Positions 31,757 to 32,886 of a DNA stretch of 32,886 bases are shown here, one piece after another; the first letter of the stretch is position 1; each line of letters starts with the position of its first letter. The DNA is from Pantanalinema sp. GBBB05 (GTDB lineage: Bacteria; Cyanobacteriota; Cyanobacteriia; Leptolyngbyales; Leptolyngbyaceae), in contig VRZD01000054.1 of the NCBI GenBank assembly GCA_016743235.1, positions 1 to 32,886 on the forward strand, read 5' to 3'. The notes below the pieces were generated by a model. That model searched no databases, had not been told where the DNA came from, and worked only from the letters and a program-made list of their open reading frames with translations. The position numbers and the translations under genes were made by a program.

Positions 31757-32644
31757 TCAAGCCGCTTTCACAGCTTCAGCCTGTAACAGCGGAAATCCCA
31801 GCTCTTCTCGTTGTTTCAGATATAACTGAGCCACCTGCCGCGCCATATTCCGAATTCGCCCAATGTAGCGAGTTCGCTCGGTCACCGAAATTACGCCCCT
31901 CGCATCCAGCAGATTAAAGGTATGAGAACACTTCAACACTTGATCAAACGCTGGCAGCACCAATTCTTTCTCCATCAATTGCTGCGCTTCCTGCTCATAC
32001 AACTTAAATAGAGTGAATAGTAACTCTGGATTCGATGCCTCAAAATTATACTTGGAACCCTCAACTTCCCCTTGCAAATGCACATCGCCATAGGTCAGTT
32101 GATCATTCCATTGAATGTCAAAGATCGAGTTGACCCCTTGCAGGTACATGGTTAGTCGCTCTAGCCCATAGGTAATCTCGATCGACACCGGACGGCAATC
32201 TAGTCCACCACATTGCTGGAAGTAGGTAAACTGCGTCACCTCCATACCATCCAGCCACACTTCCCAACCAACACCCCAAGCACCAACCGCCGCATCCTCC
32301 CAGTTATCTTCCACAAACCGCACATCATGATCTTCGGGGTGGATGCCTAATGCGCGTAAGGAGTCTAAATAAATATCCTGAATATTATCTGGTGACGGCT
32401 TAATCAGAACCTGATACTGATAATAATGCTGTACCCGATTTGGGTTTTCCCCATACCGCCCATCACCCGGACGCCGACAGGGTTCGACATAAGCTACAGA
32501 CCAAGGTTCTGGACCGATCGCTCGTAAAAAGGTATGTGGACTTTTGGTGCCAGCCCCTTTTTCCGTGTCATAGGGCTGAACAATTAAGCAGCCGCGATCG
32601 CTCCAAAACTGATGCAACGTCGCAATTACTGATTGGAAGTTCAT
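31757..32644 (-). CDS. glyQ: Glycyl-tRNA synthetase alpha subunit (GlyQ)
   Basis: The alpha chain of the heterotetrameric bacterial glycyl-tRNA synthetase, which carries the class II catalytic core and charges tRNA-Gly. The 295-residue protein starts MNFQSVIATLHQFWSDRGC and holds the motif 2 area GPEPWSVAYVEPCRRPGDGRYGENPNRVQHYYQ (seen as family blocks), WEVWLDGMEVTQFTYFQQ and VSIEITYGLERLTMYLQG. All expected blocks are intact and the length is typical. The ATG at 32644 is preferred over a longer frame to 32677 because the protein starts at the family position and AGGA precedes it. glyS is not in the window, and in cyanobacteria it is commonly unlinked. Confidence 0.97.
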   Translation of the reverse strand: MNFQSVIATLHQFWSDRGCLIVQPYDTEKGAGTKSPHTFLRAIGPEPWSVAYVEPCRRPGDGRYGENPNRVQHYYQYQVLIKPSPDNIQDIYLDSLRALGIHPEDHDVRFVEDNWEDAAVGAWGVGWEVWLDGMEVTQFTYFQQCGGLDCRPVSIEITYGLERLTMYLQGVNSIFDIQWNDQLTYGDVHLQGEVEGSKYNFEASNPELLFTLFKLYEQEAQQLMEKELVLPAFDQVLKCSHTFNLLDARGVISVTERTRYIGRIRNMARQVAQLYLKQREELGFPLLQAEAVKAA

Positions 32645-32886
32645 AACTACCGTTTCCTTCTCGCACAATCCCAACACTCAATTCTCGCTCAAATGCGCCA
32701 TTTGCTAGGGTATGCAAGAAAAGTTTCAAGACCCAGTTGACAGGTATTTGGAGATTGGTTATGTTAGTAAAGCGGTCGAGGGGGGACGAGCGAAAGCGAG
32801 TTGCTCCTGGGTCCGTGAGAACCTAGGAAAGTGAATAGTTTGAAAGCCATTTTAGCACAAAAGCCACGTCAAAGAAACTAAAAGTG

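Overview
The window is chromosomal DNA from a cyanobacterium. The evidence is photosystem I genes (psaF, psaJ), two large membrane subunits of a CO2-uptake type NDH-1 complex together with a CO2 hydration protein, a NuiA-type nuclease inhibitor, and very frequent copies of the HIP1 octamer GCGATCGC and its core CGATCG. The genus cannot be fixed from the sequence alone. The style resembles filamentous Leptolyngbya-like lineages, but that is an impression.

Layout. 1-1057: the end of an IS1-family insertion sequence (minus strand) abuts the C-terminal part of a GMC oxidoreductase gene, so that gene looks interrupted. 1296-2830: a PH-like membrane protein, a cold-shock style RRM RNA-binding protein with a clear terminator, and an unknown small gene. 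2920-5592: a large MHYT-PAS-GAF histidine kinase whose GAF domain resembles a cyanobacteriochrome that has lost its canonical bilin cysteine. 5820-12222, all minus strand: a CO2-uptake cluster in the order ndhF, Tat-signal beta-carbonic anhydrase, ndhD, cytochrome b561-like protein, CO2 hydration protein (Cup/Chp). 12745-15231: a large calcium-loop repeat protein with no classical signal peptide, divergent from a putative 2OG-Fe(II) oxygenase. 16104-18861: an MscS channel, an unknown zinc-ribbon protein and tsaD. 19016-19776: psaF and psaJ. 20002-21408: two unknown small genes and nuiA. 21474-24705: livM, livG and livF of a branched-chain or neutral amino acid ABC importer, interrupted by an opposing secreted-protein gene. 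25042-28457: a solitary DNA methyltransferase, a J-domain/pentapeptide-repeat fusion and a tandem universal stress protein. 29017-32644: a hotdog thioesterase, a small membrane protein, dxr, a HAD-like protein and glyQ.

The most notable unit is the CO2-uptake cluster. The NdhD and NdhF antiporter-like subunits and the hydration protein form the known machinery that converts CO2 to bicarbonate with electrons from photosystem I. Here a carbonic anhydrase with a twin-arginine export signal and a b-type cytochrome are embedded in the same run of genes. This suggests lumenal carbon chemistry and an extra redox module coupled to the complex. That coupling is inference from gene order.
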